Part shown: positions 13,608-26,167 of the stretch, piece by piece | How positions within the stretch are numbered: position 1 is the stretch's first letter | Layout: each line of letters starts with the position of its first letter | NCBI GenBank assembly: GCA_001600875.1 | Contig: BCLD01000004.1 | Span: forward strand, 95,536 to 159,535 | DNA from: Solicoccozyma terricola | Taxonomy: Eukaryota > Basidiomycota > Tremellomycetes > Filobasidiales > Piskurozymaceae | Direction of reading: 5' to 3' | Length of the DNA stretch: 64,000 nt | Position numbers and translations under genes: made by a program | The notes under the pieces: model-generated | The model's database searches: none | Seen by the model: only the letters and a program-made list of their open reading frames with translations | What the model was told of the DNA's origin: nothing

Positions 13608-16600
13608 CTACGTTTCCTGTTCTTCGGCTGTCATTATTGTAACAGACGGCGGTGTGAGAGCTTCCAAGAGAGACTTGAGGCGGTCTGAAGGTACAAACGT
13701 CAGTCACAACATACCCCTTTTAGAAACCCCCGGGTACCACTACCAGCCACCACCACCACGTACAAGGCTTTGTGATGACTTGATTGAACCCTGAGTCCAT
13801 TGCAGCTTGGATCTGAGCAGGCCTGGCTTGTCCCGTGCAGCCCAAGATCCAGTACGGCTTAGTACCACCCCGTAGCTTCTCCTCCAAGCGAAGCTGTTTG
13901 GCACATTCCATGCCAGAGAGAACAGGCATGTTGCAGTCGAGCACGATACACTCGAATCGTGTACCGGCTTTCTCGTTGGCGTGGATAGTATCCTGTGCAC
14001 CGCACCCGGAGGGTCATACGTCAACGTGAGGAGCTGTACATATATGTATATTCGCTCGCAATACAACTCACTAAAGCATGCTGCCCATCATTTGCCAACG
14101 AACAATCGTGGCCCTCCTGCATAAGCTGCCGTTTCAGGATCTTCCTGTTGATGATATTATCGTCCACAGCGAGGATACGTAGAGTCTTCTTCATCCGTAA
14201 CCCTTGCGCCCTCGCTGGCTCGCTTGCTGATCGACCGATTTCTCCACCGCCAATGGCTGATGGTATCACTGCCCTCACCTCGAAACAGGCGATGAACGTA
14301 CTCCCACCACCAGGGGTACTTGTCACTTCAATCGAACCACCTTGTAGATCACACAGCTTCTTGGCGATGTAAAGACCAAGACCTGTCTGCGTGCTCGAGC
14401 TGCCAGTTTGAGAGAATTTAGAGAACAGCCTGCTTTGCTGAATCGGTGTCATGCCAGGACCAGTGTCACTGACGGAAACGTACAAGAAAGCACGGTCGCC
14501 GTCATGTAAAGTCTGTCCTGGATCTGATGACGGAGGTGACAGGGAAGGCGGTCGTGGCATGCTGCCATTCGGTAGTGGAGGCGCAACGTCCACCTGAACG
14601 GTCACCTTCCGGACCTTGCCCTGAGCTCCATACCTCACAGCATTGGAGACCAAGTTGACAAGCACCTGCTGCATCCGCGATGAGTCCGCCTTGATGATCA
14701 TGGCATGGCCAAGCAGACTAGTCGTTGGCCCTAATTCGACCTTCAACTCGACCTCTGCAGCTTTACAGGGAGCATTGAACATGCGATTGATGGATCTTAG
14801 AATAGTAGCCAGCAAGTCAGGCACCCCCGTTTGCAAACCACCAACTCCTTCCCGTCGCCACTCACTTCATCATCGCTCGAAGATCCGAAGGCGTTGGATT
14901 CACCGTCAACTGGTTCAGCTGTATCTGTGCAAGTCCCTGCAAGATGAGTAGTGGGTTATCAGTATCGACATCAACATCCTCGTCTTCGCACCAGCCATCA
15001 GTCTTCGCGCTCACCAAGATATCATTCGACACCCGTTCCTGTGCATGCGCGCTATCGGTGATTGCATCTAGTGCCTCGAAATCGTCCTCTAGTTTATCGA
15101 TGCTGGCCTTTATGCCCTCAGGTAAGTCCACCGTCAGAGCCAGGTGGAGTAATTGCCGTTGCAGCTCCAACAGACTCTTTTTCACGAGTAGACTCGATTG
15201 TAGGATCGGACTGATGGCATTGCGAGTCTCGTGTGACACCATGTCCACCAAGTACTCGGTATGATCCCGTTGTTCGACAGCGATCCTCCGCCGTTCTTCG
15301 GCTTCATCTGCATGCCGCTTTGCTTGCTCCACCTTTTCCTCACTCAGATGAGCGATCTTGGCCTCGCTCTCGACCTGCTGAGTGATGTCCGTGATGCTGC
15401 CTACCCAGACGACAGATCCATCCTCCTGGCTGATGGTCGGGACCGACTGCGCGAAAACGGTCTTACCGTTGCTCAAACGATGTTGAGATCGAAGAGGCTG
15501 GATAGCATCCCTTGCTTGCTTCCAAGCTTCGACGAGCTCAGGAAGGTCCTCGGGATGGATCTTGTCGCCCCACAGGTTTGGATCGACGCCGGGTTCCAAG
15601 CCGTGGATCTTATAAAAGGCGTCATTTGCCCAATACAGCAGACCGTTCGTCCGTGCCGAGGTGAGGCCACATGTCGACGCTTTGGAAATGTGAGCAAATT
15701 CCGTCGACTTTTGCTCGAGTTGCCGTTGCAATCGTTCCTTCGCCTGGGCTTCTTCCTTCTCCTTCCGAGCAGCATCTGCCAGCTTCTTCAAACCCGCCTC
15801 TCGCTCCTTGCCACCGCGAACCTTCTCCGCCTCCAGTCGCTTCCTCGCGGTGATATCCTCGAGCACGCCAATCAGCGCCGTCACCTCGCCATCCTCGTCA
15901 GTCTCTGTGGTCATGCTGAGTAGACTCCAGTTTCCGTTCTTCCATTGAAACTCCACACTCGATGCCGTCCGTTTCTCAATCTGACATGCGACGACCTGAA
16001 GGATGAGCGCCAGATGGCGTTCCGCGATACTTTCGATCCACCTGTCGCGATCGTCGCCAGGCGATAGGCCGACCGTGCGATACCATGTTGGATTAGCCCA
16101 GACGATCTTGGCATCTGCGTTTGCCCTTACCAACCCGATAGGAGCCTGATCGGCTACACGGGCGAGAATGCGAGTAAACGCCACTGTATCCTCCTCTTCC
16201 AACTCGGCCTCCCATTGACGAGACATGTTGGCCTGCATCTGGTATGACGATGACAGGGGGTCTGGTGATCGAACGACATCCGACCGCTGGAGATGTTCTG
16301 CTGTTGTTGACCCTGTCAGACTGTTGGGGCTGTATGAGGATCCGGTGGAATGCCGCCAGGGGTATTCGCAATTCGACATCACCGACAAGGACGAGTCTGG
16401 AAGCTGACGGGCGGGGTGGAGAGGCGATCCTGATGACTGGGACGAAGTGTGGTCATGCGACGCTGTGCGTTCACGCTTGGGGATGGCCGTTGAGTACGAG
16501 GACATGTGTGGACCACCATCGGGCAGTGCGGAGTCCTGTTGCTTTGACGACGACGAGGAGGAGTGCCGCACTGAGCTCCCGCTCGATGATTGACCGCATT

Positions 16601-17300
16601 GCGGCTTGACCATGACTGGCGGAGGCAGGACTGCCGCCGTCATCCTGCCTGTCAGCACGAGTATGTGCGAAGAAGGTGGGGTAGTTGCTCTCGCAGATGA
16701 GGAGAGTGGTGCGGTTGTGGCTGCGATTGCGATTGCGGTTGCAGGCACGACATCTAGCTGCGAAGGAATGAAGGTCGCCGTCCATCGCATGTGCTTCATC
16801 TCTGGTCTTCGTTCTTGTGATGGGTCGGCGGGGAGGTAGATCATTTGGAATATGTCAAAGTGATCCACCATAGGCTCTGGTGGCATCGATATGTGAAGCG
16901 GCGACCCGTACTTGGCTGCTGTCGGCGTCTCCGCCGCCGCCGACTCTCTCCTCATCGCCATCAGATGCCTCTTCCAAGCCGCCTCGACGCCTGCGGCCAG
17001 TTTCGCTTTGCCGTCGATTGCAAGACAATTCCATAATCCTCTTCCCCCTGTAGCACGTTCGGCCTCTGCGTTGCCATAGTACGTCCGTGTAAGGTCGAAT
17101 GTCCTCAAACTGGCACCCTGTGCTGAAAGTGTTGAAGGGCAGGCAAAGATCGGATAAGGCGACGATGAGAGATACCGTTTAAGGAGATGGCAGTCTGGGT
17201 GCTCGAGTGGGTCGCAAGGTGCCAGGAGCTGGGATGCTTCCGTGGAGAGATGCGGTTGGGTGCTCATGCTGGCAGGCATGTCGGACAGCGGTGGATGCAT
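13608..17300 (-). CDS. Hybrid histidine kinase with PAS domains and receiver
   Basis: A sensor kinase that autophosphorylates on His and passes phosphate to its own Asp, feeding the Ypd1 phosphorelay to the Hog1 pathway in fungi. The N-terminal 380 residues hold a PAS-like or unknown input and a Ser-rich linker. PAS 1 begins near residue 385 (APIGLVRANADAKIVWANPT) and PAS 2 near 540 (TNGLLYWANDAFYKIHGLEP, ending VGSITDITQQ). A coiled coil follows, then the HisKA H-box (MVSHETRNAISPIL, about residue 690). The ATPase has QVLVNLVSNAVRYG, DTGPGM and GLGLYIAKKLCDLQGGS. The receiver has ILAVDDNIINRKIL and phospho-acceptor Asp in VLDCNMPVLSG. The last splice (donor GTACGT) gives VITKPYRLKSLLEAL and stop. 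No transmembrane segment is apparent, so it is probably soluble. The first ATG in frame, 17300, is used. It resembles cryptococcal Tco proteins, but I cannot say which. Confidence 0.9.
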
Positions 17301-17825
17301 GGAATGGAATTGCAAAGCCTGCAAAGCCGTCTACTGCATGTTGGATGCAGTCTCCGATGCAGTCTACGGACGTTGCTGCCTCTGACCAGGTCTGTCAGAG
17401 AAATGATCTCCGGAGGAAGGTGAGTCGGGCCTAACAGCCGTCATCCTGGGGGTATGAATTATTCCAATGAGTGACGGGGGGCAAGAGATGGGGGGGGGGG
17501 GGGCGCTAGCCTTCGATAAGGTTGGGTACCGTGAGGTGTATGTCACCACTGCCGTCTCGCCAACGAATCCCCATCTGAACTCTGAATTCATTTGAATCCA
17601 TCTCCCCCACATCGGATGGGCGTGACGATGTTTGACAATCTCATATGCGGGAATTCTGGGGGCCAGGCACGCGCACATTGGCCCGCACGGGCATGGCATG
17701 CCACAGTCGTAGATGTCATCTGTCCCTGTTATAAAAGTTACATCCAGTTCCTCAATGGAACCAGCCAGCAAGCACAGAGCAGCTGGGTTTGTTTTGGGGA
17801 CAATGGGAGACTCGCAACGGCGAAT
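17301..17825. other. Intergenic: hybrid kinase upstream region and La 3' end
   Basis: No convincing gene. It contains a 14-base G tract (17490-17503). The kinase promoter and leader should lie here, since the kinase reads leftward from 17300. The end at 17825 abuts the La stop codon. Confidence 0.5.
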
Positions 17826-18614
17826 CTAGCTAGAAGCGATCGTAGGAGGCTGGTTCGTGGAACCGCTCATGGTCCCGGCGATATCAGCGTCCATCGGCGT
17901 CGGCTTGGCATCACCAGAGTCACCGTTACCACGAGAGTTGTTGCCACCACGTCCACCCCTTCCACCACCACGCCCACCACGCCCACCACGTCCACCACGT
18001 CCACCTTCCCGACCACCACGACCGCCGCGACCACCTCGTCCTCCATCACGACCACCACCGCCACCACGACCGCCACCACGACCACCCGACTGACGCTCAT
18101 GGGATGCGGCGGCTCCTGCCTCGGCTTCCTCGAGTGCTTTGACTGCGATCTTGCCCTGGAAGGCGGCTCGAAGGGCATAAAAGTTGCGCTCCTCTTCGCC
18201 TTGCACTCTCGTCCATTCTATTTCCTGTCCACCAACGGCGATGTGTAGATCACGCAACTTTTGGACAACGTCCTCGCTGATGGTATCCTTGAGCGCAAAG
18301 TAACCCCAATCCTGTCCCTTGGGGTAGTTGATGAAAGACTGCTCGATTCCAGCGTCAACCAAGTCTTGCTGTGGAGCGCAGAGACGAGATTAACATCAGT
18401 TAGGGCAAGGTACATCGCACGCAGGCATCCACTCCCAGGTTTCTCACCTTTAACTGCTTCCAATCACCCTCTGGACCACAGTTCGAGAACTTGAGAACAG
18501 CATTTTCAGGGAAAGCGAGCTCAGACTTGTCGATGACGGCCCCAGTCTTACGGTCGACCTGGAGAGGTTTCTGGTTGTAAGTGATGGTGAGAGGGCCAGT
18601 TTCCTGCGAAGGTA

Positions 18615-18681
<67 letters not shown>

Positions 18682-20016
18682 TCTTTTTTAGCAAACAATG
18701 GGGAAAACCTCCCGCCCTTGGTACAACCACAACCACACACCTGCTTGGCCTTCTTTGCATCTCCAGACTCCTCGTCCTCTCCCCTCTTCCTCTTGGCACC
18801 ACCCGGTGCATCGATGAATGCCGGTAACTGACCGCCTGAAGCCTTGATCCGCTCAACTTCCTTGAAAGCGTTGAATTTCTTGGGATGTGGTCCTTGCTTG
18901 TCACCGGAGGGACGAGCTCCACCCTCAGGCTTAACACCACGTTGGATGGAAGCGGCGTCCAAACCCTTCTCCTTGACTTTCATTTGAACGTATTCCTCCC
19001 TGGAACGTACAACGTACAATATAGTCGTCGTCAGCGAGCGAACGGCGAGGGAAGTTTGGAAGAGAAGACAAAAGCAACACTGACTTGGTCATTGCCACCA
19101 CCTGTTCCTCTTGGAAAGTCGGCTTCGGGTCCATGGCTACAAACTTTTTTGCATCCTCGATGGTTTTGAACTCGGCAAAAACTGACCCCTGGAGGTTATA
19201 CAATAATCATCAGCTTTCGTAGAACATTTTACCCAAGTAAACCTCGCGCGTACCTTGAACAATCCCCGGGTCTTACTTCCCCTCTCATCCTCTGCACGTC
19301 TGAAACGAACTGCGTTGACAACTCCGAACTGCTTGAACCATTCTTCGACTTGCTCTTGCGAGTTGTGTTCCGTCTCTCCCTCACCGAAACCTTTCTGTGA
19401 GTCGCAATAATACCAGAATTCAGCTACCGAAGTCCCGCATCACATCTCCGGCCTTTTTTTGCTAACGCACAACATAGACACTCCTCTCCCATGCAGTTGT
19501 ATCTTTCTGCAACTTCCTGTTCCTCCTGATCATCTCCCCGGCCTCATCAACTGCAACGTCTTCACTCTTCTCTCGAACAGCTTGGGCAATGAAAGGTACG
19601 CCGTATGCAACCTGATAATCCCGCATTCTCTTGAATGATGACACGGTAGCAAGTGGGACGTATCCCTCTGGGTTTTTAAGTGTTTGGGTGAAGAGGAATT
19701 TGTCGAAGGGGAGGTTGGAGTCGGAGAAATAGAATTCGACTGGTAGGTGACAGGTGACAGGTTGGGACGGTAGGTGACCAAAGACAAGGAGAGACATTCA
19801 GCTCGATAAAAAACATATCTGCCATTTACCCCATCGCTCAAACTCACGCTGAGCTACAATCTTCTGCTTGATCTCGTCAATTTCCTCTTCAGTTTTACCC
19901 TTGAGCGCCTCTGGTAGTGCGGGCGCAGGGGCGGTGTCGGTCTTGACCTCAGCGGCAGTGCTGGTTGATGCCTCAGCAGAGGTGTCCATGACGACGTCCT
20001 TGTTTTCTGTAGCCAT
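17826..20016 (-). CDS. LHP1: La protein (RNA 3'-oligo(U) binding chaperone)
   Basis: La binds the UUU-3' ends of new RNA polymerase III transcripts and protects and folds pre-tRNAs in the nucleus. Exon 1 starts MATENKDVVMDTSAEAS. The La motif follows: FYFSDSNLPFDKFLFTQTLK, GYVPLATVSSFKRM. RRM1 is spread over several exons (EEWFKQFGVVNAVRFRRAED, GSVFAEFKTIEDAKKFVAMD). Then come a Lys-rich linker (GGAKRKRGEDEESGDAKKAK) and an xRRM-type second RRM (AVLKFSNCGPEGDW, FINYPKGQDWGYFALKD, FYALRAAFQGKIAVKAL). The C-terminus is a run of RGG/GGRGG repeats (about 17940-18090), more like an RNA-binding tail of nucleolar proteins than yeast Lhp1. One intron holds a 62-base G/C homopolymer. The gene is divergent from ELP5 across 440 bases. 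Confidence 0.92.
18618..18679. repeat. 62-base poly-G (poly-C in sense of La gene), intronic
   Basis: An uninterrupted run of 62 G on the plus strand, inside the La intron between KKAKQ and ETGPLTITY. In sense orientation the intron reads GCTAAAAAAGAAA, then C62, then AATTACCTTCGCAG, so the tract lies between a possible branch point and the acceptor. The flank on the plus strand, GGGTTTCTTTT, recurs next to the other long tract at 27097. Confidence 0.9.
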
Positions 20017-20458
20017 GATGTTGGGGGGGTGTATTTCGGACGTCGAGTTGTGATTTCGGATGGACTAGATTTCGCAAGGGTGCGTGGAAGTAGCGTGGTG
20101 TCGGGATTGCGCTGTCTAAGAGCTATGAAATGCCCACGAAAGAGCAGCCGGTGATGATGCGATGTACGCTGCGTCTGCGTGGGATGCTGAACATTGAGCT
20201 CTTCAACAAAAAACAGTTTGGTCACGTGATGCGAGGGGAGGGGGAGGGATGGAGGGATGGATGGAGGGAGGGAGAAGGTGGCATCGGCTGCACAGGCCAT
20301 GTCGGTGTCATCCACACAGCCCATCCCCATAGTAGTACGTCCACAGACCGCTGGAGGAGGTGGGAAAGCACCCGTCCCAACATATCACCTCGAAACAGCA
20401 GCTCAAATCCGGCACTCGCAGCCTCAACGCGGAAGGTCGCAGTCTGTCTGTCGTCACC
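20017..20458. promoter_or_regulatory. Shared upstream region of La (-) and ELP5 (+)
   Basis: The two start codons face away from each other across this 442-base interval, so it should hold both promoters. A CACGTGA E-box-like site is at 20224-20230, followed by a G/A-rich tract (20231-20280: GGGAGGGGGAGGGATGGAGG). No TATA box is obvious. This is inferred from position and composition only. Confidence 0.45.
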
Positions 20459-21798
20459 ATGCCGCAGCTCTCCTCCATCCTCGCCAATACGCAAACACCC
20501 CATCAGCCATTCATCATCATCCTCGACTCTCCAGCCGTATCTGGTGTTCCTTTGCTGACTGATCTCGCTCAAAGAGCGCTCGAGGAGTGAGTGATGCCTT
20601 CTGGCTCGGGTTGGCAGAGCCTGATTCGCATTCCCCGCCCCGCCCCGCCTTGCCCCTCAGCGATCAACCTATCGCATTCCTCTCCGTCCTACATCCACCA
20701 GAGGTGTATGGCTTGCCCTCAAGCTCCAGTCCAGCCAATGTCAAGATCCTCGACCTCACTTGTTCGGTGCCTGGATATGCTGGACCCAGCTCCGCTGTCG
20801 ACCAACCAAACTCCTTGGAAGCCGTCATGGCATGGCTTCTGAACGCTGTTCAAACGTTGGGGAGACGGACGCAAGTGTTCATTGATGGCCTCGATACGCT
20901 GGCGGAGGATTACGGATCCTTGGCTGGTGCTCGAAAGTTGGTCAGGGACGTTCTCAAGGCTGTCTCAAAACTCAAAGGTGAGATTAGCAGCAGTTGTCGT
21001 CCGTCCAGCACGAACGCACACGACCACTGATTCTCGTACATCACGATATCAGCCCCTTCACGTCTCCATCTCCTCCTCTCTTCCGACTCGCCGCTCATCC
21101 CACATCTAATCGTCTCGTCGCTTTCGTCTACGCTCACCACCCTCACCCTCCACCCATCCAACCTCGTCAATTACCTCTCTACGTCCTACCTTTTGACGCC
21201 ACCTCCTTCCACATGCCCTTCTTCCGAATGGACGCCACCTCAACTAAGGTGGTACAGTATCCTTCGAGGAGCTGGAGACCGGAATCAAGCTTGGTATATG
21301 GCTCTGAAAGGAGAGAACAATATAGAGGTATCAGATTGGACGGCTGGCTCTTCTTCTCAAGGCGAAAATGGGATCGGCGGTGGATGCGTCGTAGAGGTGT
21401 TGGTCAGAAAAGCTCAAGGCGGAGCTGGAAAGGGTATGTCAAGATCCTTGGAAGGGCTGCGGAGTGACAAGGGAAGGAGACTCGAGTCGATCGGGTGGGA
21501 GGATCTGGACGAATTGAAAAACCTTGCGACGAGTTTTACTGGCGATGAAACGAACGACAATCAGCAAGATGAAGCAAAACATCCTTCTCAAGAACATATA
21601 CCTTTCAATCTATCTCTTACTCCAGCACAACAAGCATCACGGGCGGATGTACCAGTGCCTTATGCTCACGAGGGAGATGACGGACTGTCAGCAGCAGCAA
21701 CAGGTGGCGGTGGCGGTGGCGGTGGAAAAATAGTATTTGAACCTGGCTCCGAGGACGATATGGATGATGATGACCCAGATGAAGATCTGGATTTCTGA
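20459..21798 (+). CDS. ELP5: Elongator complex subunit Elp5
   Basis: Elp5 forms, with Elp4 and Elp6, the RecA-like ring of Elongator, which makes wobble-uridine modifications in tRNA. Exon 1 (MPQLSSILANTQTPHQPFII, SPAVSGVPLLTDLAQRALEE) is followed by two short introns at about 20590-20660 and 20978-21051. The middle keeps a degenerate RecA fold: IAFLSVLHPPEVYGLP, VFIDGLDTLAEDYGSLAG, then PSRLHLLLSSDSPLIPHLIV. The C-terminal signature is clear: PFNLSLTPAQQASRADVPVP, YAHEG, then a Gly run and the acidic tail EDDMDDDDPDEDLDF. As is usual for the family there is no Walker A motif. The start at 20459 gives the expected short N-terminus. It converges on the karyopherin gene with 112 bases between stops. 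Confidence 0.85.
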
Positions 21799-21910
21799 GG
21801 TTCATTTTCGGTCTCATTGTATCGTAAATGCGTATAGACAGGTCTACGGGTCGACAAATCGGACTTTGCTCAAATCTTCTGCTGGGCATAGCGTCCGCTC
21901 TTGCTCTTAA

Positions 21911-24900
21911 TTAATCGTCTTCCTCCCCCTCGTCTTCCCACTCCTCTGCGTCCTTGATCGCCTGCCCTCGAACTTCGCCCAATCGGAGCAGCAGCGGATG
22001 ATTCTCATCCACCAGGAACAGCGCCTTGCTCATCTCGTCCAACGCTGCATCCTCTTCCTCTTCCCACTCTATCTGCTCGTCCCGCTGCGACTTGTCCATC
22101 TCAGCCAATTCTTCACGCCGTCGATGTCTCTCATCGTACATTGCAGACAGCTGGAATTCGGTTGCTTGGTCGAAGGATTGGCGGAGGGTTGGCGGTAGAG
22201 GTGATGCCACGATTTCAAGACATCGGTAAAATTTCATGTAAAGGAGGGAGAGATATTCGACCTGATCCTCGCGAAGAAAGCAATCGTTGAGAGAGGAGAA
22301 GATCTTTTCGACCGCTTGAACGTTGCCCATCTCCTTGCATATTTGAAGAAGCAGTGGAAGTGTGCTGCGGTGTCAAGCTAGGGATCAGCCCCTCTGCACG
22401 TCTTCCGATGCCCTACAGTCCGACTCACTCGATGGCAGCCGTTCGTACGCGATCATCGAAGAGGAATCTCATACCCTCCAGACACAGATCGAGCATTTGG
22501 TAGAGGTATGGACCGAGAGCAGGGCCCAAGGACGCTATGTAGATTGTCATGCACTCAAAGTTTGTCGCCTTCTCTTCAATTCCGCTGGTCTTGATACCGA
22601 CTTGTTCGTCCTCGCTCAGACCAACAACGTGGTAGCCATCCGCGGCGGCGAGCTCCGAGTCTGTAGGCCGAAAAAATGCCGCTGGTGTCAGCAAAGTTAC
22701 CACGCGTATACGCACCGTCCGGCTCACCATCTATACGTATCATGTCAGGCTTCTGGCCGGCTTTCGCTAGCAGAGTTGGCATGACATGTGGGAGAAAGGG
22801 CGCAAAATCTGCTTTCAGGCATGCCGCAAGTTTGCTCCACGTTGTGGTGAGGTACGAAATTTGGGGATCGTCGTCGTCGGTGACGTGGGCTGAGTAGGTG
22901 AGGCGTGGGGTCAGTGAGGCGTTGGATTGGGAAAATGGAAGGTTGTCTACGCACTCTGTATCTGAGCCATGATGTTGGCGAGCTGGAGAGCGTCGGCCTG
23001 GAAGATCTGTAAGGGAATGGATTGTTCGTCAAAAATTGGAAACAACGGCCTAGTTGCCTTTGTCGCACCTCCTTGCCCACAGCCATGCCAACGAGACCAC
23101 AGCATTCCATAGCCCGGGCTCTCATCATTCGATACTCCTTACCACTAGCTGCGGGATCCCTCAAGACGTTGAGAAGCATAGGCATGATCGAACCTGTTCG
23201 AAGGCAGTCAGTTGAGCCGACGCAGATTTCTAAGCACTCTTGAACCTTGACTCACTATAGTACTCTGCAAAGTCCTTCTCGGCCGCCAGAGCGATGGATG
23301 CTGAGGTGGTATGATGACGTCAAACCTAGCTGAAGCGAATCAAGAGGAAACAATCGCTCACCTAATGTTGTCAAGCACTGTTCCTGTACGTAGATTGGAG
23401 TATTCTGCAACATCTTTGTGATGCTGGACGTTCAACACCGCCTAATCAGCAGGCGTTCCCCGGTGACAGAACGATCAACTCCGCGGACTCACCCTTGCAT
23501 GAATGAATGCAAATACGGTCTGATGATTTCCGCTGTGGCTATATCAGACAAGTTGACTAGAGAAGCCGCCGCATGTGCTCGAACTCTGTTCTGCGGGTCA
23601 TCCAAGAGTGCGATCTCTGTTTGAATGATTTGTGGCGCGAGTTGTTGTAAGAACGAGTCCTCGAAATCGGTTGCTAGCTGTCCCAAGCAGTGGCAAAGAG
23701 CATACCGTACTCGAGGTGCAGGATCTTGACGAAGCGGTAGGATCATCCCGATGATCTGTTGTAAAGACTCTGCCATAACATCCGCCGTCGTCTCGCCAAC
23801 AGCAGCGATTGCCATCAATCCCGCATATCTCGCTCTCCAGTCCGAGTCTGACACCATTTGAGCGATGTAACCAAACAGATTTTGCAGGAATGGAGCCGTT
23901 GCTGGATGGATGGCGGGGGGGGGGNNNNNNNNNGGGGGGGGGGGGGGGGGGGGGGGGGGACCAGGGTTTCAGAGCGTGATTTTCCCCAAAACCTCGCGGG
24001 ACATCTCGTTCGCATTCCACTCACGTAGGATACCAGATAATCGCTCTAAAGAATCCTCCGGTATGATTGGGTAATTCTCATCCTCTTCATCGAGCTACGA
24101 GATACAGGAAATTTGTAAAACATCAAAACTCGACGTCGAGGGTGTCCTTCGATAGGACCTGTCCCAAACGGGGACCAAAAACTCACATCATCCTCATCCA
24201 ACCAAGATTCCAACCTCGCCTCTGCGTCACTCCCTTCTCTATCTCCCAATCCAACGATCATCCTCCCTAACAACACCGGAATCATCTGCGTCCCACCTTC
24301 CTTCATCCACGATTTCAAAACTGATTTCTTACTCGTTTCCGCCAAAGTCAACAAGAATTCAATCGTCCTTTCGAATCTCTCATTTTCCGCTGCAGATAGG
24401 GATTCAGGATTAGCTGTTGGAGAAGAACGAGTATCATCTTGTGCGAATGTGATTGTAGGAGGTGATGGGATGGATGTGTAAGTGTGAGGAAGGAGGTATT
24501 GTGGGAGGGATGTAGAAGTTGGTAGACAGAGACATTCGAGGAAAGGGAATAAGGTAGGGAGAGATGAAGTGAATAGGTTGGGATGATAAGAAGCGAGTTC
24601 GATGAGTGGTGTGATTACTTGATCGTAATGCGTTGGATCAGCAGCGAGACCTGTCAAGACCTGTATAAATCCCCAAAACGGGCGTTAATCCACATCCCAA
24701 TGACGCTCAAACCACGCCACTCACCTGAACCGCTTTCTCAATCAACCCTTTCCCAATCCTCTCCCTCCCTTTTTTATCCACCACATCCGCACTCCCCAAC
24801 ACCTGACAAATCGCTCTAACAGCCTCTACTCTAACCTGAACCACCTGATCTCCCACTCCCATCTCCAACACCTGTGCTATTTGTTCAATAGTGACTGTTG

Positions 24901-25814
24901 ATTGAGTTTCATGAGTGTTTGAGATGGAGGTGGGCGTGTGATATAGGAGAGATGGAGTGGTGGAGAGGAGTTGGTATGTTGTGAGTCGATGTAATGGGGA
25001 TGGTGATGATGTTAATCGGATTAAAAGAGGTTGGAGAGTAGGTAATGGTCCTATGATTTCCCGTGTTGAAAGGTTGTTATCAGTTTTTCCCCGCGTTTCA
25101 TATTTGTCATTCGATGATTATCCCTCCATCCCAACACATCCATCCAATATCACTCACTCCCTCTCTTCCCACTCTCCTCGACCCATTTCCCAACAACATC
25201 AGCCAACCCTTTCCTAACTTTCCCTTCAATCTCTCCTTCCAACCCGGCTATCAAACATTGTTCGATTCTATTTCTTTGAGTTTCAGAAATAAGATCAAAT
25301 GGTGTATTTTGTGGTGCTGGGAGATCGGTTTGTGTTGCTGCTGAGAATGTTAATCGACGTAATAGTACGAGAGATAGACATCGACTCTGTTTGAACGCGC
25401 CGGGGGAGGGGGGGAGAGGGAAGGGAGTTGTGACAAGGACATGTGAGCAATGATACGAGTGTGTGTGGGTGGTGGTGGGTTAGGGTGGATACGGTGTGGA
25501 GATGGAAGAGTTGAACTCGGAACTCGGAACTCACTTCAAGAGGGTACGCAGCTACGCCTTGACCAATCAAAGCGAGACCGTAGAGTGTTTCAGCGGGTGA
25601 AGTGGTAACGAGATCTTGTAAATGTGTTTCAGCACTGAAGGGCGGGAAATGATCAGTGTTTTGGGGGGATTTCAACTACTACGACCCTCCAACCCCCCCC
25701 CCCCCCCCCCCCCCCCGGCGGGACTTACGGTTTCCTAACCTCTGCTTTCCCCTCCAACAATGCACCCAATAACGAGCCTAATTGATGTACGATACGTTCT
25801 GTATCCGATGACAT
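21911..25814 (-). CDS. Karyopherin beta (importin), Kap121/IPO5 type
   Basis: A HEAT-repeat nuclear import receptor of the importin-beta family that carries cargo in a Ran-GTP-dependent way. Exon 1 (start 25814) reads MSSDTERIVHQLGSLLGALL; the next reads LQDLVTTSPAETLYGLALIG. Central exons show RTIEFLLTLAETSKKSVLK, LESWLDEDD with YPIIPEDSLERLSGIL, and APFLQNLFGYIAQMVSDSDW then RARYAGLMAIAAVGE. A typical HEAT exon follows: VRYALCHCLGQLATDFED, QNRVRAHAAASLVNLSD. The last exon ends in an acidic tail (EEWEDEGEEDD). The DWR.R.AGLMA..A.GE block matches Kap121/IPO5 best; Kap123/IPO4 is the alternative. Two introns contain G/C homopolymers, one with nine Ns (23925-23933), yet the flanking exons still join in frame. 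Many exons are short, so the internal model is approximate. Confidence 0.85.
23915..23959. repeat. Poly-G tract with 9 Ns in a karyopherin intron
   Basis: G10, N9, G26 on the plus strand (C-rich in sense). The intron runs from a GTGAGT donor near 24025 to a CCATCCAG acceptor near 23908, and joining the exons gives a continuous SGIL-P-TAPFLQNLFGYIA. So the homopolymer and its small gap do not touch coding sequence. Confidence 0.85.
25693..25716. repeat. 24-base poly-C (sense poly-G) in first karyopherin intron
   Basis: The tract lies in the first intron of the karyopherin gene, about 10 bases inside the donor (sense GTAAGTCCCGCC then G24). The intron ends with a CCCTTCAG acceptor near 25637. 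Confidence 0.85.
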
Positions 25815-26167
25815 GGTGGTGGTGGTGTGGGTGGGTGTGGTTGGAATGTGGATGTGTGATGGTGTGTAGCTGTTCCGAGGTGACTGTTGGAATTGTCTTT
25901 CACGTGTCAAAGGGGGGAAAGGGGGGAAGGTGGCACTATCACGTGTCAGGAGGAAGGGAGGAGGGGAACACTGTCACGTGTGTTATTGAAGGCAAGGAGA
26001 GGAGGAGCGGGGGAGAGGGGGGGAGGGGGGGAGGGTGTGACGTGTCAACTACAGGAGAGGGGGGAGGGGCAGACTATGACGTGTCAACGGTGGCGCGTAC
26101 CGAAGGGAGGGGAGATTGTCAACACAACACAACTCTACTCAGCGGGGACATCGACCATCCATCCACC
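25815..26167. promoter_or_regulatory. Bidirectional promoter with array of five ACGTG(TCA) motifs
   Basis: This interval separates the divergent karyopherin and GEN1 start codons. It holds CACGTGTCA at 25901 and 25940, CACGTGTGT at 25975, and GACGTGTCA at 26039 and 26078. Spacings are 39, 35, 64 and 39 bases. The spacers are purine-rich (GGAGGAAGGGAGGAGGGG), so the array looks like a decayed tandem duplication around a conserved core. CACGTG is the E-box bound by bHLH factors and GACGTG resembles a CRE half-site; the actual binding factor is unknown. Confidence 0.7.

Noticed and set aside
17592..18248. 218-codon plus-strand frame with Thr/Pro runs
   Set aside because: It is antisense to the RGG tail of La; the repeats only reflect the GGN codons on the other strand.
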